A DNA stretch of 64,000 nt from Photobacterium halotolerans DSM 18316 (GTDB taxonomy: Bacteria; Pseudomonadota; Gammaproteobacteria; Enterobacterales; Vibrionaceae). The stretch spans positions 48,685 through 112,684 of the forward strand of contig NZ_KE384325.1 of NCBI RefSeq assembly GCF_000425165.1, read 5' to 3'. The position numbers were made by a program, and so were the translations under genes. Below are positions 17,163-30,091 of this stretch, piece by piece. Every line of letters begins with the position of its first letter. Positions within the stretch are counted from its first letter, which is position 1. The notes beneath the pieces are model-generated. The model ran no database searches and was not told where the DNA came from. It worked only from the letters and a program-made list of their open reading frames with translations.

Positions 17163-18485
17163 TCATGCCACTTCAGCCTCCAGCCTCTCAGGCATGAAGA
17201 GAAACAGCGCAGAAGACGCGACAAGCAGCAGGCCACCAATGGTCCAGCTGACAGAAATGCCGTAATGAGCTGAAATCAATCCGAAAAACAGCGACGCAAG
17301 CACGCCGCCGCAAGTGATCATGAAAGAGCTGATGGACAACATGGTTGAACGGATACGCGTTTCTGTATGCTCATGGAGCAAGACACGTTCGGAATTATTG
17401 CCGGCGGTGAACAGGAAGAAGAACAGCAGGTAACACAGGGCGAAGCTGATAGGTTGCGAGGTATTGGCTAAGGCAATGAAGGCGATGCCGGCGGTGACTC
17501 GGGTCGAGAGCATCAGGATTTTGTGCGACCCTTTCAAGTGTCTGACTAATCGGACGGACAGGATTGAGGATCCGGCAGACATCAGAAAGTAAAGGGCAGA
17601 GAGGAGCCCGAAAAAGATGACCCCATAATCTGTGCCGTGGATGAGTTCTGCCAGATAAGGCTGCCAATAGTTTTCAATCCCGCTCAATACCATGCCAAAC
17701 ACTAGCGTGGTTTGCATCAGTCGGCGGAGCACCACATGGCGGAAAGCGGTTTTGATGGCTTGCAAACTTGTCTTGAAAGCATTGGCAGGATACTGATGTT
17801 CAGGTGATGGTGCAGGTTGTCTTGCTTCATGAATCAATCCCCGCGTAATCAATATCAGAACCAGGCTGGCGATGGCAACCAGCGCGATATTCAGATCATA
17901 CCTGTTTAACCCTGAGAGGGTTGATGATGGCAGGAATGAGCGGGTGGTGAAGTCGGGCAGCCAGCCACCGATCAGGGAGCCGACCGCCAGTCCGAGCGTG
18001 ACGAACACATTGATAGTTGCAATGGCGGAATGAAAAGACTGATGGCCGGGTTGGCGACGGAAGTTGTCGTAAAACCAGGCATCAAGCGTGCCGGAATACA
18101 CGGCTTTTGCTGTCCCCAGCAGCATGGCTGCAAGCAGGATGAGGGGCAGGCCATCAGCAAAGTACAGCACGATGCAACCCAGAGTGTTGATCAGTAGCGA
18201 GATGAGGTAAGTCTTCCTGCGCCCGTAGGTATCCGCGATGCCACCCAGGGGGATTTCAAGCAGGGCGGTGCTGCCAATCCAGACCGCCATGACGATCCCA
18301 ATATCCATCAGGCTGAGTCCTCTCGACTGGAAGATCAGTATCAGTACCGGAATCATGATGCCAACAATCGTCCAGTGCAGGCATTGTTGAATCCCGAAGC
18401 GGCGTGTCAGTCCTTCTGGACTCATGGTGAAGTTCTCTGTGGCTCTGAGGTCAGAAAAGAATCTCATAATGACTTGTTGTTTCAA
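17163..18485 (-). CDS. MFS transporter
   Basis: A 440-residue major facilitator protein with about twelve hydrophobic segments. The loop after the second helix contains GGIADTYGRRKTYL, the canonical GxxxDxxGRR motif. Start codons at 18485, 18467 and 18425 are possible; the last, MSPEGLTRRFG, would remove an N-terminal tail lacking homology. Divergent from an HTH regulator gene, which suggests an inducible efflux pair. Substrate unknown. Confidence 0.86.
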   Translation of the reverse strand: MKQQVIMRFFSDLRATENFTMSPEGLTRRFGIQQCLHWTIVGIMIPVLILIFQSRGLSLMDIGIVMAVWIGSTALLEIPLGGIADTYGRRKTYLISLLINTLGCIVLYFADGLPLILLAAMLLGTAKAVYSGTLDAWFYDNFRRQPGHQSFHSAIATINVFVTLGLAVGSLIGGWLPDFTTRSFLPSSTLSGLNRYDLNIALVAIASLVLILITRGLIHEARQPAPSPEHQYPANAFKTSLQAIKTAFRHVVLRRLMQTTLVFGMVLSGIENYWQPYLAELIHGTDYGVIFFGLLSALYFLMSAGSSILSVRLVRHLKGSHKILMLSTRVTAGIAFIALANTSQPISFALCYLLFFFLFTAGNNSERVLLHEHTETRIRSTMLSISSFMITCGGVLASLFFGLISAHYGISVSWTIGGLLLVASSALFLFMPERLEAEVA

Positions 18486-18550
18486 TTTCTTCTCGCGATG
18501 GGTCGTATTATGATGCTTTGGGTGTCAGGACATGATTCGGAGAGCGCGAA

Positions 18551-19324
18551 ATGGATGACAGGTTGTCGCAAGCAGTGTGTGCCCTGCTTAAAAAGGAACT
18601 CAGGAAAAGTAAAATATCCTATCAGCACTTAGCGGATGAATTGGAAATCTCTGAAGTGAGTGTGAAGCGACTGTTGAATCACGTGCAGCCCCTGTCGATG
18701 CAAAGGCTGATTCGTATCAGTCGTTTGCTGAACTTCCCATTGTCGAAGCTGCTTGAAGAAGCGGAAAAAAATATCTACACCATTCCCGTTTTTACTCAAG
18801 CGCAGGATCAGGCTTTTTTCGAATGTCCGGCTTTGTTTACCTTCTGGTCTGAGTTAACAGAGCACCGGACGGTGAATGAGATTGCTGAACGGTATGGCCT
18901 GAACGAGGCTTCAATCTACCTTTATCTGAGAAAGCTTGAGATCATCCAGCTGATTGAGATCAAATCTAATCGATCCTGTCAGTTGTTGGTCCCGACACAC
19001 ACTTCTTTTGAAAAAGGGGCCCGGTTCCCCATTTACTTCACCCGAACGGTGCTGAACCGTCTTCAGGCGCGAGTGATTGATCTCCCTGCTGAAGACAATC
19101 AGGCCTTTTTGATGACGTTAAAAGCAGAGCTGACGCATGAAGAGTTTTTGGAAGTCATGCATAAGTTAGATGACTGGATGTTCAATTTGCTGCGCGAAAG
19201 CCAGGATGTCAGAGCGCGGGAAGGGCTGAAAGTTGCCCCTTATACCTTTGGCTTTATGGCGGCTAAGGGGGCCTTTCATGACAAGCTGCCAGACATTCCC
19301 AACCTGACCGATGCGGTTCAATGA
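18551..19324 (+). CDS. HTH-type transcriptional regulator
   Basis: A 257-residue protein with an XRE-like N-terminal helix-turn-helix (ISYQHLADELEISEVSVKRL, residues about 22-41) and a second winged-helix-like segment around residues 108-130 (VNEIAERYGLNEASIYLYLR). The rest is helical and not recognized. GGAGAG lies before the ATG. The 65-bp spacer shared with the divergent MFS gene probably holds its operator. It likely controls the transporter; ligand unknown. Confidence 0.78.
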   Translation: MDDRLSQAVCALLKKELRKSKISYQHLADELEISEVSVKRLLNHVQPLSMQRLIRISRLLNFPLSKLLEEAEKNIYTIPVFTQAQDQAFFECPALFTFWSELTEHRTVNEIAERYGLNEASIYLYLRKLEIIQLIEIKSNRSCQLLVPTHTSFEKGARFPIYFTRTVLNRLQARVIDLPAEDNQAFLMTLKAELTHEEFLEVMHKLDDWMFNLLRESQDVRAREGLKVAPYTFGFMAAKGAFHDKLPDIPNLTDAVQ

Positions 19325-19351
19325 TGCTGTTGCCAAGTGCGTAACGCTGCT

Positions 19352-20254
19352 TCAGTGTTGTGAAGGGCTATCGGAAGATACGCCTTCACTTAACCGCTCC
19401 ACCAGAAAATCCACCAACAGCCTTACTTTCGGTGACAGCCGGACGCTGGACGGAAACAATGCCCAGATGCCTTCTTTGTCGTCGCGGTATTGGGTGAGCA
19501 CTTCAATCAGCTCGCCGGATTCGAGATCCTGCTGGATATAGTAATCCGGTAGCTGGATCAAACCCAGTCCCCGACGGGCGGCGTCGCGCAGGGCGAAGCC
19601 GCTGTTGCATTTGAGACGGCCCGAAATACGCAGTGCTCTGGATTGTTGTTTGTCTTTGAAGCGCCAGACATCGACTGAGCCAACCAAACACTGGTGTTTA
19701 CTCAGCTCCGACAGGGTATGGGGTTCGCCGTGCCTGTCGAGATAATCGCGGCTGGCACAGACGTAAGATTGCCGGGTCGACAGACGGCGGGCGATCAGGC
19801 TGGAATCTTCCAGACGGCCAAGGCGGATCGCCAGATCGACGCCGGACTCAATCAAATCCAGCTTCTGATTGGTCAGCATGAGTTCTACGTCGACCTGCGG
19901 GTACTGTTCTAAAAACTGATTGATCAGCGGCGCGAGGTGCAGCTCGCCGTAGGTGACGGGGGCGGTTACCCGAAGCAAGCCTTTCGGTGAGGTTTGCATC
20001 TGTGTCACAGCCAGTTCAGCCTGCTCGAGCCCTTCAATCAGGTGCTTGCACTGCTGAAAATACAGAATGCCGGCTTCTGTGAGCGAGACTTTACGTGTGG
20101 TTCGGTTCAGCAGCTTGACGGCCAGCCGCTCTTCCAATGCCGATACACGGCGGCTGACTTGGGCCACGGATGTCACGAGTTTCCTGGCCGCCAGCGTGAA
20201 ACTGCTCGATTCTGCCACAGCCACAAATTCGCTGACGCCTTCCCACTGTGCCAT
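19352..20254 (-). CDS. LysR family transcriptional regulator
   Basis: A 300-residue LysR-type regulator. N-terminal winged helix with SSFTLAARKLVTSVAQVSRR, then a co-inducer domain (residues about 90-295). Start at 20254 (MAQWEGVSEF) is supported by AAGGGA upstream and by family length; an in-frame ATG at 20329 adds 25 residues. Divergent from frmA, so it very likely senses formaldehyde stress or a related signal and controls the frmA-fghA pair, an arrangement common in proteobacteria. Confidence 0.9.
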   Translation of the reverse strand: MAQWEGVSEFVAVAESSSFTLAARKLVTSVAQVSRRVSALEERLAVKLLNRTTRKVSLTEAGILYFQQCKHLIEGLEQAELAVTQMQTSPKGLLRVTAPVTYGELHLAPLINQFLEQYPQVDVELMLTNQKLDLIESGVDLAIRLGRLEDSSLIARRLSTRQSYVCASRDYLDRHGEPHTLSELSKHQCLVGSVDVWRFKDKQQSRALRISGRLKCNSGFALRDAARRGLGLIQLPDYYIQQDLESGELIEVLTQYRDDKEGIWALFPSSVRLSPKVRLLVDFLVERLSEGVSSDSPSQH

Positions 20255-20352
20255 TGGATTGTCCCTTGATTGGATATTGGTGAGCTGATTATTACACATC
20301 CGTAAAAATGATTTACCTGAAACAGTCATTATTTACAAAACAGAAGGTTTTA

Positions 20353-20369
20353 TACTGAGTGTCATAGTA
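20353..20369. promoter_or_regulatory. Candidate LysR-type site upstream of frmA
   Basis: TACT-N9-AGTA forms a small inverted repeat of the T-N11-A type, 59 bp before the frmA ATG and between the divergent regulator and frmA. The short arms make it weak on its own. Confidence 0.3.
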
Positions 20370-20370
20370 A

Positions 20371-21576
<1,206 letters not shown>

Positions 21577-21605
21577 AGCCAAACTGAACCCAAATCAAGC
21601 ATGGA

Positions 21606-21628
21606 CCATACAGCCACAGGCTGTGTGG
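21606..21628 (+). other. Intercistronic hairpin between frmA and fghA
   Basis: Ten-base arms (CCATACAGCC and GGCTGTGTGG, one G-T wobble) around a 3-nt loop, with no T-run after it. It probably acts on mRNA stability or is a weak attenuator rather than a terminator. Confidence 0.45.
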
Positions 21629-21650
21629 TTCGATTTCAAAGGATGATGTT

Positions 21651-22514
21651 ATGACTTCTGAATCCCCAAACTTGCAGCATGTCAGCCAGAACAAAACGTT
21701 TGGCGGCTGGCTGAAACAATATACCCATGCGTCAGAATCGCTGAACTGCACCATGCGTTTCTCAGTTTTTCTGCCTTCTGCGGCCACAGCGGAGCATCCG
21801 GTACCAGCGGTGTACTGGTTGTCGGGTTTGACGTGTACTGACGAAAATTTCTCGCAAAAAGCCGGTGCTTTTCGTGTGGCTGAATCGCTGGGGATCGCGC
21901 TGATCATGCCGGACACCAGCCCCCGCGGTGACGATGTGGCCGATGACGATAACTACGATTTGGGTAAAGGTGCGGGTTTTTATCTCAATGCGACCCAATC
22001 GCCATGGGACAAGCATTACCGCATGTATGACTATATTGTCGAAGAATTGCCGGCATTGATTGAAGCCCATTTTCCTGTCTCTAGCCTGAAGTCGATTTCA
22101 GGTCACAGTATGGGCGGTCATGGCGCCCTGACTATAGGGCTGAAAAATGCCGATAAGTACTGTTCGATATCGGCGTTCAGCCCTATCAGCCATCCTATGG
22201 TGTGCCCCTGGGGGCAAAAAGCCTTTCAGGCATATCTGGGCAACAATAAAGAAGACTGGCGTCAGTATGATGCCTGTGAGCTGTTACGTCAGGGACAGGC
22301 TTCGCTGCCGATGCTGGTCGATCAGGGCGATGCAGACAACTTCCTGGCAGAACAGCTGCATCCTGAAGCGTTAAAAGCCGCCGCCGCATTGCATGATTCC
22401 GCGCTGGAACTGCGCATGCAGCCCGGTTATGACCACAGCTACTATTTCATTGCCAGCTTCATTGAAGATCATCTGCGCTTCCATGCCCGCTATCTGCTGA
22501 GCGGCCGCAACTAA
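21651..22514 (+). CDS. fghA: S-formylglutathione hydrolase
   Basis: Hydrolyses S-formylglutathione to formate and glutathione, the second step of formaldehyde detoxification. A 287-residue alpha/beta hydrolase of the esterase D family with nucleophile elbow GHSMGGHG, the [11 protein letters not shown] segment, and a C-terminal DHSYYFI containing the catalytic His. Directly downstream of frmA and likely in one operon. Confidence 0.95.
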   Translation: MTSESPNLQHVSQNKTFGGWLKQYTHASESLNCTMRFSVFLPSAATAEHPVPAVYWLSGLTCTDENFSQKAGAFRVAESLGIALIMPDTSPRGDDVADDDNYDLGKGAGFYLNATQSPWDKHYRMYDYIVEELPALIEAHFPVSSLKSISGHSMGGHGALTIGLKNADKYCSISAFSPISHPMVCPWGQKAFQAYLGNNKEDWRQYDACELLRQGQASLPMLVDQGDADNFLAEQLHPEALKAAAALHDSALELRMQPGYDHSYYFIASFIEDHLRFHARYLLSGRN

Positions 22515-22536
22515 GGCCTGACAGCACGAGCCACTG

Positions 22537-22560
22537 CAGGGTACGTTGAAACGTACCCTG
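22537..22560 (+). other. Perfect 10-bp hairpin after fghA
   Basis: CAGGGTACGT-TGAA-ACGTACCCTG lies 22 bp after the fghA stop with no following T-run. It may be a transcript-end stabilizer or a protein-binding palindrome. Confidence 0.5.
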
Positions 22561-22658
22561 ATCAGGTGGTTTGCTATGCCTTCTCTTCCTGACAAGGTAG
22601 TATTGCCCAAACGCTGCTGATACAGGCAGCGAACTTTCATTAATCAGGACGTAACTGA

Positions 22659-23132
22659 ATGGAAAAAGTGGCCATATTTGTTGATGTGCAAAACGTATAT
22701 TACACATCCCGGCAGAGTTATCAGCGAAACTTTGACTACAACGCCTTCTGGGCCAAAGTGACCAAAGACCGGGAAGTGGTTGCTGCGTTCGCGTATGCCA
22801 TTGACCGTGGTGATCGTAAGCAGCAAGAATTTCAGAACATCCTGCGGGCCATTGGTTTTGAGGTCAAACTGAAGCCTTTTATTCAGCGATCTGACGGCTC
22901 GGCTAAAGGTGACTGGGACGTTGGTATCACCATCGATGCACTGGAGCACACAGGCATGGCCGATGTGGTGGTGCTGGTATCCGGTGATGGCGATTTTGAT
23001 CTGTTGCTGAATAAACTGCGAGTCGATAAAGGCAAACAGGTTGAGCTGTATGGTGTGCCTGATTTGACGGCAGCCTCTTTGATTAACGAAGCCAGTACAT
23101 TCGTTCCCATTGATGATGCGTTACTACTTTAG
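22659..23132 (+). CDS. NYN domain (LabA/DUF88) protein
   Basis: A 157-residue protein of the NYN group of PIN-like nucleases. Conserved acidic residues are visible in FVDVQNVYY, KGDWDVGITIDA and LVSGDGDFDLLLN, which together form the expected metal site. Probably an RNA-processing or RNA-degrading enzyme; target unknown. Single gene with its own downstream terminator. Confidence 0.85.
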   Translation: MEKVAIFVDVQNVYYTSRQSYQRNFDYNAFWAKVTKDREVVAAFAYAIDRGDRKQQEFQNILRAIGFEVKLKPFIQRSDGSAKGDWDVGITIDALEHTGMADVVVLVSGDGDFDLLLNKLRVDKGKQVELYGVPDLTAASLINEASTFVPIDDALLL

Positions 23133-23157
23133 TAAACCAGGTTCACTGGTTGATGAT

Positions 23158-23190
23158 AAAAAAACACGCCGGTTTACAGGCGTGTTTTTT
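23158..23190. terminator. Bidirectional terminator
   Basis: AAAACACGCC and GGCGTGTTTT around an 8-nt loop, with A-run before and T-run after. It separates the convergent NYN-domain and acetoacetyl-CoA synthetase genes. Confidence 0.85.
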
Positions 23191-23216
23191 GTTTCCAGAG
23201 TGATGTTCAGGGGTGA

Positions 23217-25232
<2,016 letters not shown>

Positions 25233-25309
25233 CGTTATCGTCCTTATCGTGATGGCTTACGTCTTAATCGCAGACCTGGCGTCTTACATGTGATGCCGCT
25301 TTGATGCTT

Positions 25310-25948
25310 TTATTGTGGTGTATTATCCGGGTGAGCCTGTTCGAAAGACGCCAGTTTCTGGCAGGCCGCATCGATTCTGACCAGCGTCGGGTAGGGGGAC
25401 AGGTCAAGCTCAAACCGGCGCGCATTATAAAGTTGGGGCACCAGGCAAATATCGGCCAGCGAAGGCGTGTCGCCACAGCAGAAGGTACTGGGCTGGTTCG
25501 CTTGCTTTGCTGCTACTCTGGCTTCCAGCGCAGACAACCCCTGGTGCAGCCAGTGGTGATACCAGGTTAGCTTATCTTCCTGGCTCACCCCCAAATCTTG
25601 CGTTAAATAGTTGAGGATGCGCAGGTTGTTAACCGGGTGAATATCACACGCGATACTCAGAGCCAGTTCCCGGCATTGTGCTTTTTGCCACGGATCGCGG
25701 GGCAGAAGAGCAGGTTCTGGATGGGTGTCTTCCAGCCATTCAATGATGGCCAGCGACTGGCTGAGCTGACCATGCTCCGTATCGAGTGTCGGTACCAGTT
25801 GTGACGGATTAATGGCTTTATAAGCCGGTGATTGTTGTGCTTTATCCACCAGAGACACCGGGTGGCTGGTATAGCTCAACCCTTTCAGGTTGAGCGCAAT
25901 ACGCACCCGGTAGGCGGCGGATGAGCGGAAATAGTCATAAAGCGTCAT
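25310..25948 (-). CDS. maiA: Maleylacetoacetate isomerase (zeta-class GST)
   Basis: Glutathione-dependent isomerization of maleylacetoacetate to fumarylacetoacetate. 212 residues with the zeta-class active-site motif SSAAYRVRIAL near residue 9, the N-terminal thioredoxin-like domain (QLVPTL, SQSLAIIEWLE) and a C-terminal helical domain with DTPSLADICLVPQ. It sits 12 bp after fahA in the same direction. Confidence 0.94.
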   Translation of the reverse strand: MTLYDYFRSSAAYRVRIALNLKGLSYTSHPVSLVDKAQQSPAYKAINPSQLVPTLDTEHGQLSQSLAIIEWLEDTHPEPALLPRDPWQKAQCRELALSIACDIHPVNNLRILNYLTQDLGVSQEDKLTWYHHWLHQGLSALEARVAAKQANQPSTFCCGDTPSLADICLVPQLYNARRFELDLSPYPTLVRIDAACQKLASFEQAHPDNTPQ

Positions 25949-25960
25949 CCGGCCCCCTTA

Positions 25961-26983
25961 TTAATCTGGCTTATGGTGGTTCAGATCGGCAGGATCGTAC
26001 TGATGCTGGTATTTCACCACCGTCTGTTCAATCGCGCCAAAGATGGAGTCGCCATTGTCGTCAAACATTTCAATTTTGACTGTGTCACCAAACTTCATGA
26101 AAGGCGTGACGGCTTGTCCCTGATCGATAATTTCCAGCATCCGGCGTTCAGCCAGGCAGCAGGAGCCGCTGGAGCGATCAACGTTAGAAACAGTGCCGGA
26201 ACCGATAATGGTGCCCGCGCAGAGATGACGGGATTTCGCCACGTGTTGCACCAGTTCGGCGAAGTTGAAGGTCATGTCGACACCGGCATTGGGTTCACCG
26301 AACAACTCATCATTCAGGTGTACGCTCAGGCGCTGATGCACTTTGTAGTCATGCCAGCTGTCGCCCAGCTCATCCGGGGTGACAGCCACAGGTGAGAAGG
26401 CCGAAGCCGGTTTGGACTGAAAGAAACCAAAGCCTTTGCTCAGCTCTGCGGGGATCAGATTGCGCAGCGAGACATCATTGACCAGCATCAGCAATTTGAT
26501 GTGGCCGTGGACTTCTTCGGTGCGTGTTCCCATCGGCACATCATTGGTGATAACCGCAATTTCACCTTCAAAATCAATTCCCCAGCTTTCATCGGCCATT
26601 TCAATGTCCTGGCGTGGGCCAAGAAAACCATCTGACATGCCCTGATACATCAGGGGATCGGTCCAGAAGCTTTCCGGCATCTCTGCGCCGCGCGCCTTGC
26701 GGACTAATTCCACATGGTTGACATACGCACTGCCGTCTGCCCATTGAAAAGCCCGTGGCAGCGGCGAGGCACAATGGGCCGGGTTAAACGGGAAGACATC
26801 CTTGGCAATGCCGTCGTTCAGGTTACGATACAGGTGTTGCAGATCCGCCTCGACCTGATCCCAGTTATCCAGGGCAAATTGCAGCGTCGGCGCGATGTCG
26901 TGTGCATGTACGGCTTGAGTGAGATCACGTGAAACGATAATCAGTTGTCCGTCACGGCCTTGGTTTAAAGAAGCTAATTTCAC
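25961..26983 (-). CDS. fahA: Fumarylacetoacetase (FAH family)
   Basis: Cleaves fumarylacetoacetate to fumarate and acetoacetate. A 340-residue FAH-family protein with DFEGEIAVI metal-binding segment, GTIIGSGTVSN and GDTVKIEMFDDNG near the C-terminus. It is the bacterial form common in Vibrio and Pseudomonas hmgA clusters. Between hmgA and maiA, in pathway order. Confidence 0.92.
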   Translation of the reverse strand: MKLASLNQGRDGQLIIVSRDLTQAVHAHDIAPTLQFALDNWDQVEADLQHLYRNLNDGIAKDVFPFNPAHCASPLPRAFQWADGSAYVNHVELVRKARGAEMPESFWTDPLMYQGMSDGFLGPRQDIEMADESWGIDFEGEIAVITNDVPMGTRTEEVHGHIKLLMLVNDVSLRNLIPAELSKGFGFFQSKPASAFSPVAVTPDELGDSWHDYKVHQRLSVHLNDELFGEPNAGVDMTFNFAELVQHVAKSRHLCAGTIIGSGTVSNVDRSSGSCCLAERRMLEIIDQGQAVTPFMKFGDTVKIEMFDDNGDSIFGAIEQTVVKYQHQYDPADLNHHKPD

Positions 26984-27037
26984 GTTTTACTCCTTACTTT
27001 ACAATGTAAATCTAATGCTTGTTTTTTCGCCTGTGGA

Positions 27038-28168
27038 TCACTTACGGTTGATCCAGGAATACACATAATCTTTGTTTTCAACACCTTCCGGCAGATCCGC
27101 GACTTCCAGCGGCCAGCGGGTGTCTATCATCACCGCCACTTCATCGGTTTCTTTTTTCGGTTGCGACTGACTGGCTGCCAGGGCTTTCGGATGCGGGCCA
27201 TGCGAGAAGCCGCAAGGGTGGTGGGTGATCATGCCAGCTTCAATATTATCGCGGCTGAAGAAGTTGCCTTTGTGGTAGAACAGCACTTCATCGTAGTCAT
27301 CGTTGTTATGATAGAAAGGCACTTTCAATGCGCCCGGATCAGACTCGATCGGACGAGGCACAAAAGTACAGATGACGAAACCATTCGCGACGAATGTGGT
27401 ATGCGCTGACGGCGGCAGGTGATAGCGATGGCTCATCAGCGGGCGAATATCACGCCAGTTGAGTTTGAAGACGGTCAGGTTCCCTTTCCAGCCCTGCGCA
27501 TCGAGCGGGTTATAGGGGTAGGTGATGGTGTTCATCTGCTCGCGGGCTTTCAGTCGGACCTGCCAGCGTTGATCATTATTTTGCTGCGCCAGAAAGGCGT
27601 CATCAATGCGCGCATATTCCAGCACCGCCGGGTCATACACGGCATGCTGGCCGGCCAGACCGCGATCCGGCATCTGATAGCCGCCGTTGGTCGCTTCAAT
27701 CAACAGCATAGAGACAGGTTCGTCGACCTCAATGCGCCAGCTGGTCGCACGGGGAATGGTGATGTAGTCGCCTTCTGTAAAGGTCAGGTGGCCATAATCA
27801 CAATACAGCTGGCCGCTGCCCTGATGAATGAAAAGCACTTCATCGCCATCACCATTGCGGACCAGATGGTTCATGCTTTTTGTGGTATTCCAGACTCTGA
27901 GTTTCAGCTGGTTGTTGAACAGTACCAAAGAGGCATCCCAGGGCGATTCGCCCGGCTGCTCAAGGCGGGTGGTATCAATGGCGCGGGGGCGTAAGGGGCC
28001 TTCCCACTCCACCCAGCCCGTTGGCGGATTGCTGTGATACATGTGGCTTGCAGGGCCAAAGAAACCTTCTTTACCGCATTCACGTTCATACGTACCTTCC
28101 GGCAAGTCGCAGTGGGCCTGGCGTGAGGCTTTACCTTCTATAATCGGAAATTGAAACCAGTGACGCAT
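27038..28168 (-). CDS. hmgA: Homogentisate 1,2-dioxygenase
   Basis: Opens the ring of homogentisate with O2 to give maleylacetoacetate. 376 residues with cupin folds; the C-terminal iron-site region contains EVLFYHKGNF and HHPCGFSHGPHP, and the N-terminal half carries DEVLFIHQGSGQL. It is the bacterial short type rather than the 440-residue form. First gene of the minus-strand hmgA-fahA-maiA-aacS block. Loss of this enzyme typically gives melanin-like brown pigment. Confidence 0.93.
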   Translation of the reverse strand: MRHWFQFPIIEGKASRQAHCDLPEGTYERECGKEGFFGPASHMYHSNPPTGWVEWEGPLRPRAIDTTRLEQPGESPWDASLVLFNNQLKLRVWNTTKSMNHLVRNGDGDEVLFIHQGSGQLYCDYGHLTFTEGDYITIPRATSWRIEVDEPVSMLLIEATNGGYQMPDRGLAGQHAVYDPAVLEYARIDDAFLAQQNNDQRWQVRLKAREQMNTITYPYNPLDAQGWKGNLTVFKLNWRDIRPLMSHRYHLPPSAHTTFVANGFVICTFVPRPIESDPGALKVPFYHNNDDYDEVLFYHKGNFFSRDNIEAGMITHHPCGFSHGPHPKALAASQSQPKKETDEVAVMIDTRWPLEVADLPEGVENKDYVYSWINRK

Positions 28169-28287
28169 CTTTGGGTCCTCATTGACGATGACAGCCTGCG
28201 TTTGTCTGCAGCGACAAACCCACTGCCCCTATCCTTGTGTGCCAGACGCCCTGGAAACTCTGATGGTCGAGTACCGGTACATCTGGC

Positions 28288-28302
28288 TTAACATAGTGTT
28301 AA
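28288..28302. promoter_or_regulatory. Perfect palindrome upstream of hmgA
   Basis: TTAACA-TAG-TGTTAA, a 6-bp inverted repeat 120 bp before the hmgA start. It has the look of a dimeric repressor operator. The regulator is not in the window. Confidence 0.5.
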
Positions 28303-28477
28303 CCTTCTGCTTTAACTCTGGTTGAGAGCGACTTAACAAGCAACCCCTTAAGCAATATTCACTTTTGCAAAGTGTGCGGTTTTTTTTACATAACTGTATG
28401 TTCTTATTGATGGTCTAAGTCGGTGCTCTGCTTCGTTTTTTCAATCTGGCCTGACAGGCGCTGAGCAATCAGGGGTA

Positions 28478-28495
28478 TGTAAAATTATTGTTACA
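28478..28495 (+). promoter_or_regulatory. TyrR/PhhR-like box upstream of phhA
   Basis: TGTAAA-ATTATT-GTTACA matches the TyrR consensus TGTAAA-N6-TTTACA at 11 of 12 positions. It lies about 190 bp before phhA. TyrR or PhhR controls phenylalanine hydroxylase in related bacteria, so the context fits. Confidence 0.7.
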
Positions 28496-28684
28496 CCGAA
28501 TGAATTGTGCGATTCCACTCAGATGGTTCCATTGCGATCCCTAAAACGCCTACCCTTAAACGAGAAGGGACAGCTCCAGACTTTTCTGTTGTGTATTCGC
28601 GGTTCGGCAAGGGTTGAGCCGGAGAAACAGACCGTTGAGCTGATGATTGCCAAGGTAAGGCAGAGAGACATAGAAGGTTGTTTT

Positions 28685-29497
28685 ATGGGCAAAGCGACAA
28701 AGTATGTATCGAAACAGCCGGATGAAAACGGCTTTATTCACTGGTCTGACGATGAGCACCAAATCTGGCACGATCTGGTGACAAGACAGCTTGGCTGCAT
28801 AAAAGGCCGGGCCTGTGACGAATATATCCAAGGGCTGGAACTGCTGAATCTGCCTGTCGATCGCGTACCGCAACTGGTAGAAGTGAACAAGGTGCTGATG
28901 AAAAGCACAGGCTGGCAGTGCGTTGAAGTGCCGGCGCTGATTAATTTCGACCGCTTCTTCAAGTTGCTGGCAAATAAACAGTTTCCGGTCGCTACATTCC
29001 TGCGTAGTCGTGAAGAATTTGATTACCTGCAGGAACCTGACTTTTTCCATGAAGTGTTCGGTCACTGCGCTATGCTGACCCATCCGGCCTTTGCCGAATT
29101 TACCCATACCTATGGCCGTTTAGGCTTTGCCGCTTCCAAGGAAGAGCGAGTCTATCTTGCGCGTTTGTACTGGTTCACTGTCGAGTTTGGCCTGATGCGC
29201 CAGCAGGGTGAGCGCCGGATTTACGGTGGCGGTATTCTGTCTTCACCGGGCGAAACCGAATATGCGATGACCAGCGATAAACCGATTTACAAAGTGTTTG
29301 ATCCCGTTGATGTGCTGCGCACACCGTATCGTATTGACATCATGCAACCGATTTATTTTGAGATTGATGGTATACAGCAATTGTTTGAGCTGGCACATCA
29401 AGACATCATGAGTATGGTTCATCAGGCCCAGTCATTGGGTTTGCATGCACCTTTGTACCCACCGAAGAACAAGGAGCAAGTTGGGGAATATGTCTGA
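28685..29497 (+). CDS. phhA: Phenylalanine 4-monooxygenase
   Basis: Hydroxylates L-Phe to L-Tyr using tetrahydropterin and O2. 270 residues with the iron-binding [12 protein letters not shown] (two His) and the Glu in YWFTVEFGL. Bacterial single-domain form without the animal regulatory domain. The ATG at 28685 has AAGG 9 nt upstream and gives the usual length; reading open from 28505 would add 60 unrelated residues. Its last bases overlap phhB by 8 bp. Confidence 0.95.
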   Translation: MGKATKYVSKQPDENGFIHWSDDEHQIWHDLVTRQLGCIKGRACDEYIQGLELLNLPVDRVPQLVEVNKVLMKSTGWQCVEVPALINFDRFFKLLANKQFPVATFLRSREEFDYLQEPDFFHEVFGHCAMLTHPAFAEFTHTYGRLGFAASKEERVYLARLYWFTVEFGLMRQQGERRIYGGGILSSPGETEYAMTSDKPIYKVFDPVDVLRTPYRIDIMQPIYFEIDGIQQLFELAHQDIMSMVHQAQSLGLHAPLYPPKNKEQVGEYV

Positions 29498-29831
29498 TTT
29501 AACTGAATTGAAGTGTGAAGCCTGTCAAATTGACGCCCCTATGGTGACAGACCATGAAATGGTTGAGCTGACAAAAGCGATTCCAGAGTGGGAGGTGCTC
29601 AATGTTGAAGGAATCAAGCAACTGGAAAGGGCGTACAAGTTTAAGAATTTTAAGCTGGCCTGGGCGTTTGCCAATCAGGTGGCAGAGATGGCCGAAGAAG
29701 AATTCCATCACCCCACCATCACGCTTGAGTGGGGCAAAGTGACGGTAAACTGGTGGAGTCATTCAATCAAAGGACTGCATAAAAACGACTTTATCTGTGC
29801 GGCGAAAACAGATCGTCTGTTTGAAAATTAA
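29490..29831 (+). CDS. phhB: Pterin-4a-carbinolamine dehydratase
   Basis: Regenerates the pterin cofactor of PhhA by dehydrating 4a-hydroxytetrahydropterin. 113 residues with the conserved [20 protein letters not shown] region (paired His and the W-x-H). GGAG upstream within phhA; start overlaps the phhA stop (ATGTCTGA), indicating coupled translation. A strong terminator follows. Confidence 0.95.
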   Translation: MSDLTELKCEACQIDAPMVTDHEMVELTKAIPEWEVLNVEGIKQLERAYKFKNFKLAWAFANQVAEMAEEEFHHPTITLEWGKVTVNWWSHSIKGLHKNDFICAAKTDRLFEN

Positions 29832-29880
29832 ACACTGAATTGATTGCCAAAACACGTCAGTTAGCAAAGAAAAGGTGTTA

Positions 29881-29907
29881 AGCGCTGGATTACCGGCGCT
29901 TTTTTTG
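29881..29907 (+). terminator. phhAB terminator
   Basis: AGCGCTGG-ATTA-CCGGCGCT stem (one G-T pair) followed by seven Ts, 50 bp after phhB. Confidence 0.9.
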
Positions 29908-30091
29908 TTTGCTGTTACTGGTTGTACGGTTGTACCGTGTCAGGATTATTGACACTCTACTGTGCTGAATCTTTGTCCGAAGTGACCTGGTTCGCCTGTT
30001 CTGCTGGCATCACGGGCCACGCTTCACGGATGGAAGTCTTGCCAAGTCTCTGATCTTCTCTCCGGGTGAGTGTTTTGCATTTCGCCTTGCA

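Larger units (their letters stand above)
28169..28684. promoter_or_regulatory. Divergent hmgA / phhA control region
   Basis: A 516-bp spacer holding promoters for both halves of the Phe/Tyr pathway. It contains a perfect TTAACA-TAG-TGTTAA palindrome, a TyrR-like box, and a TACATAACTGTA near-palindrome around 28387-28398. An open frame runs into phhA from 28505, but the family-like phhA start is at 28685. Confidence 0.6.

Noticed and set aside
28505..28684. N-terminal extension of phhA from an upstream ATG
   Set aside because: The added 60 residues do not resemble the family, and a proper ribosome-binding site precedes the ATG at 28685.
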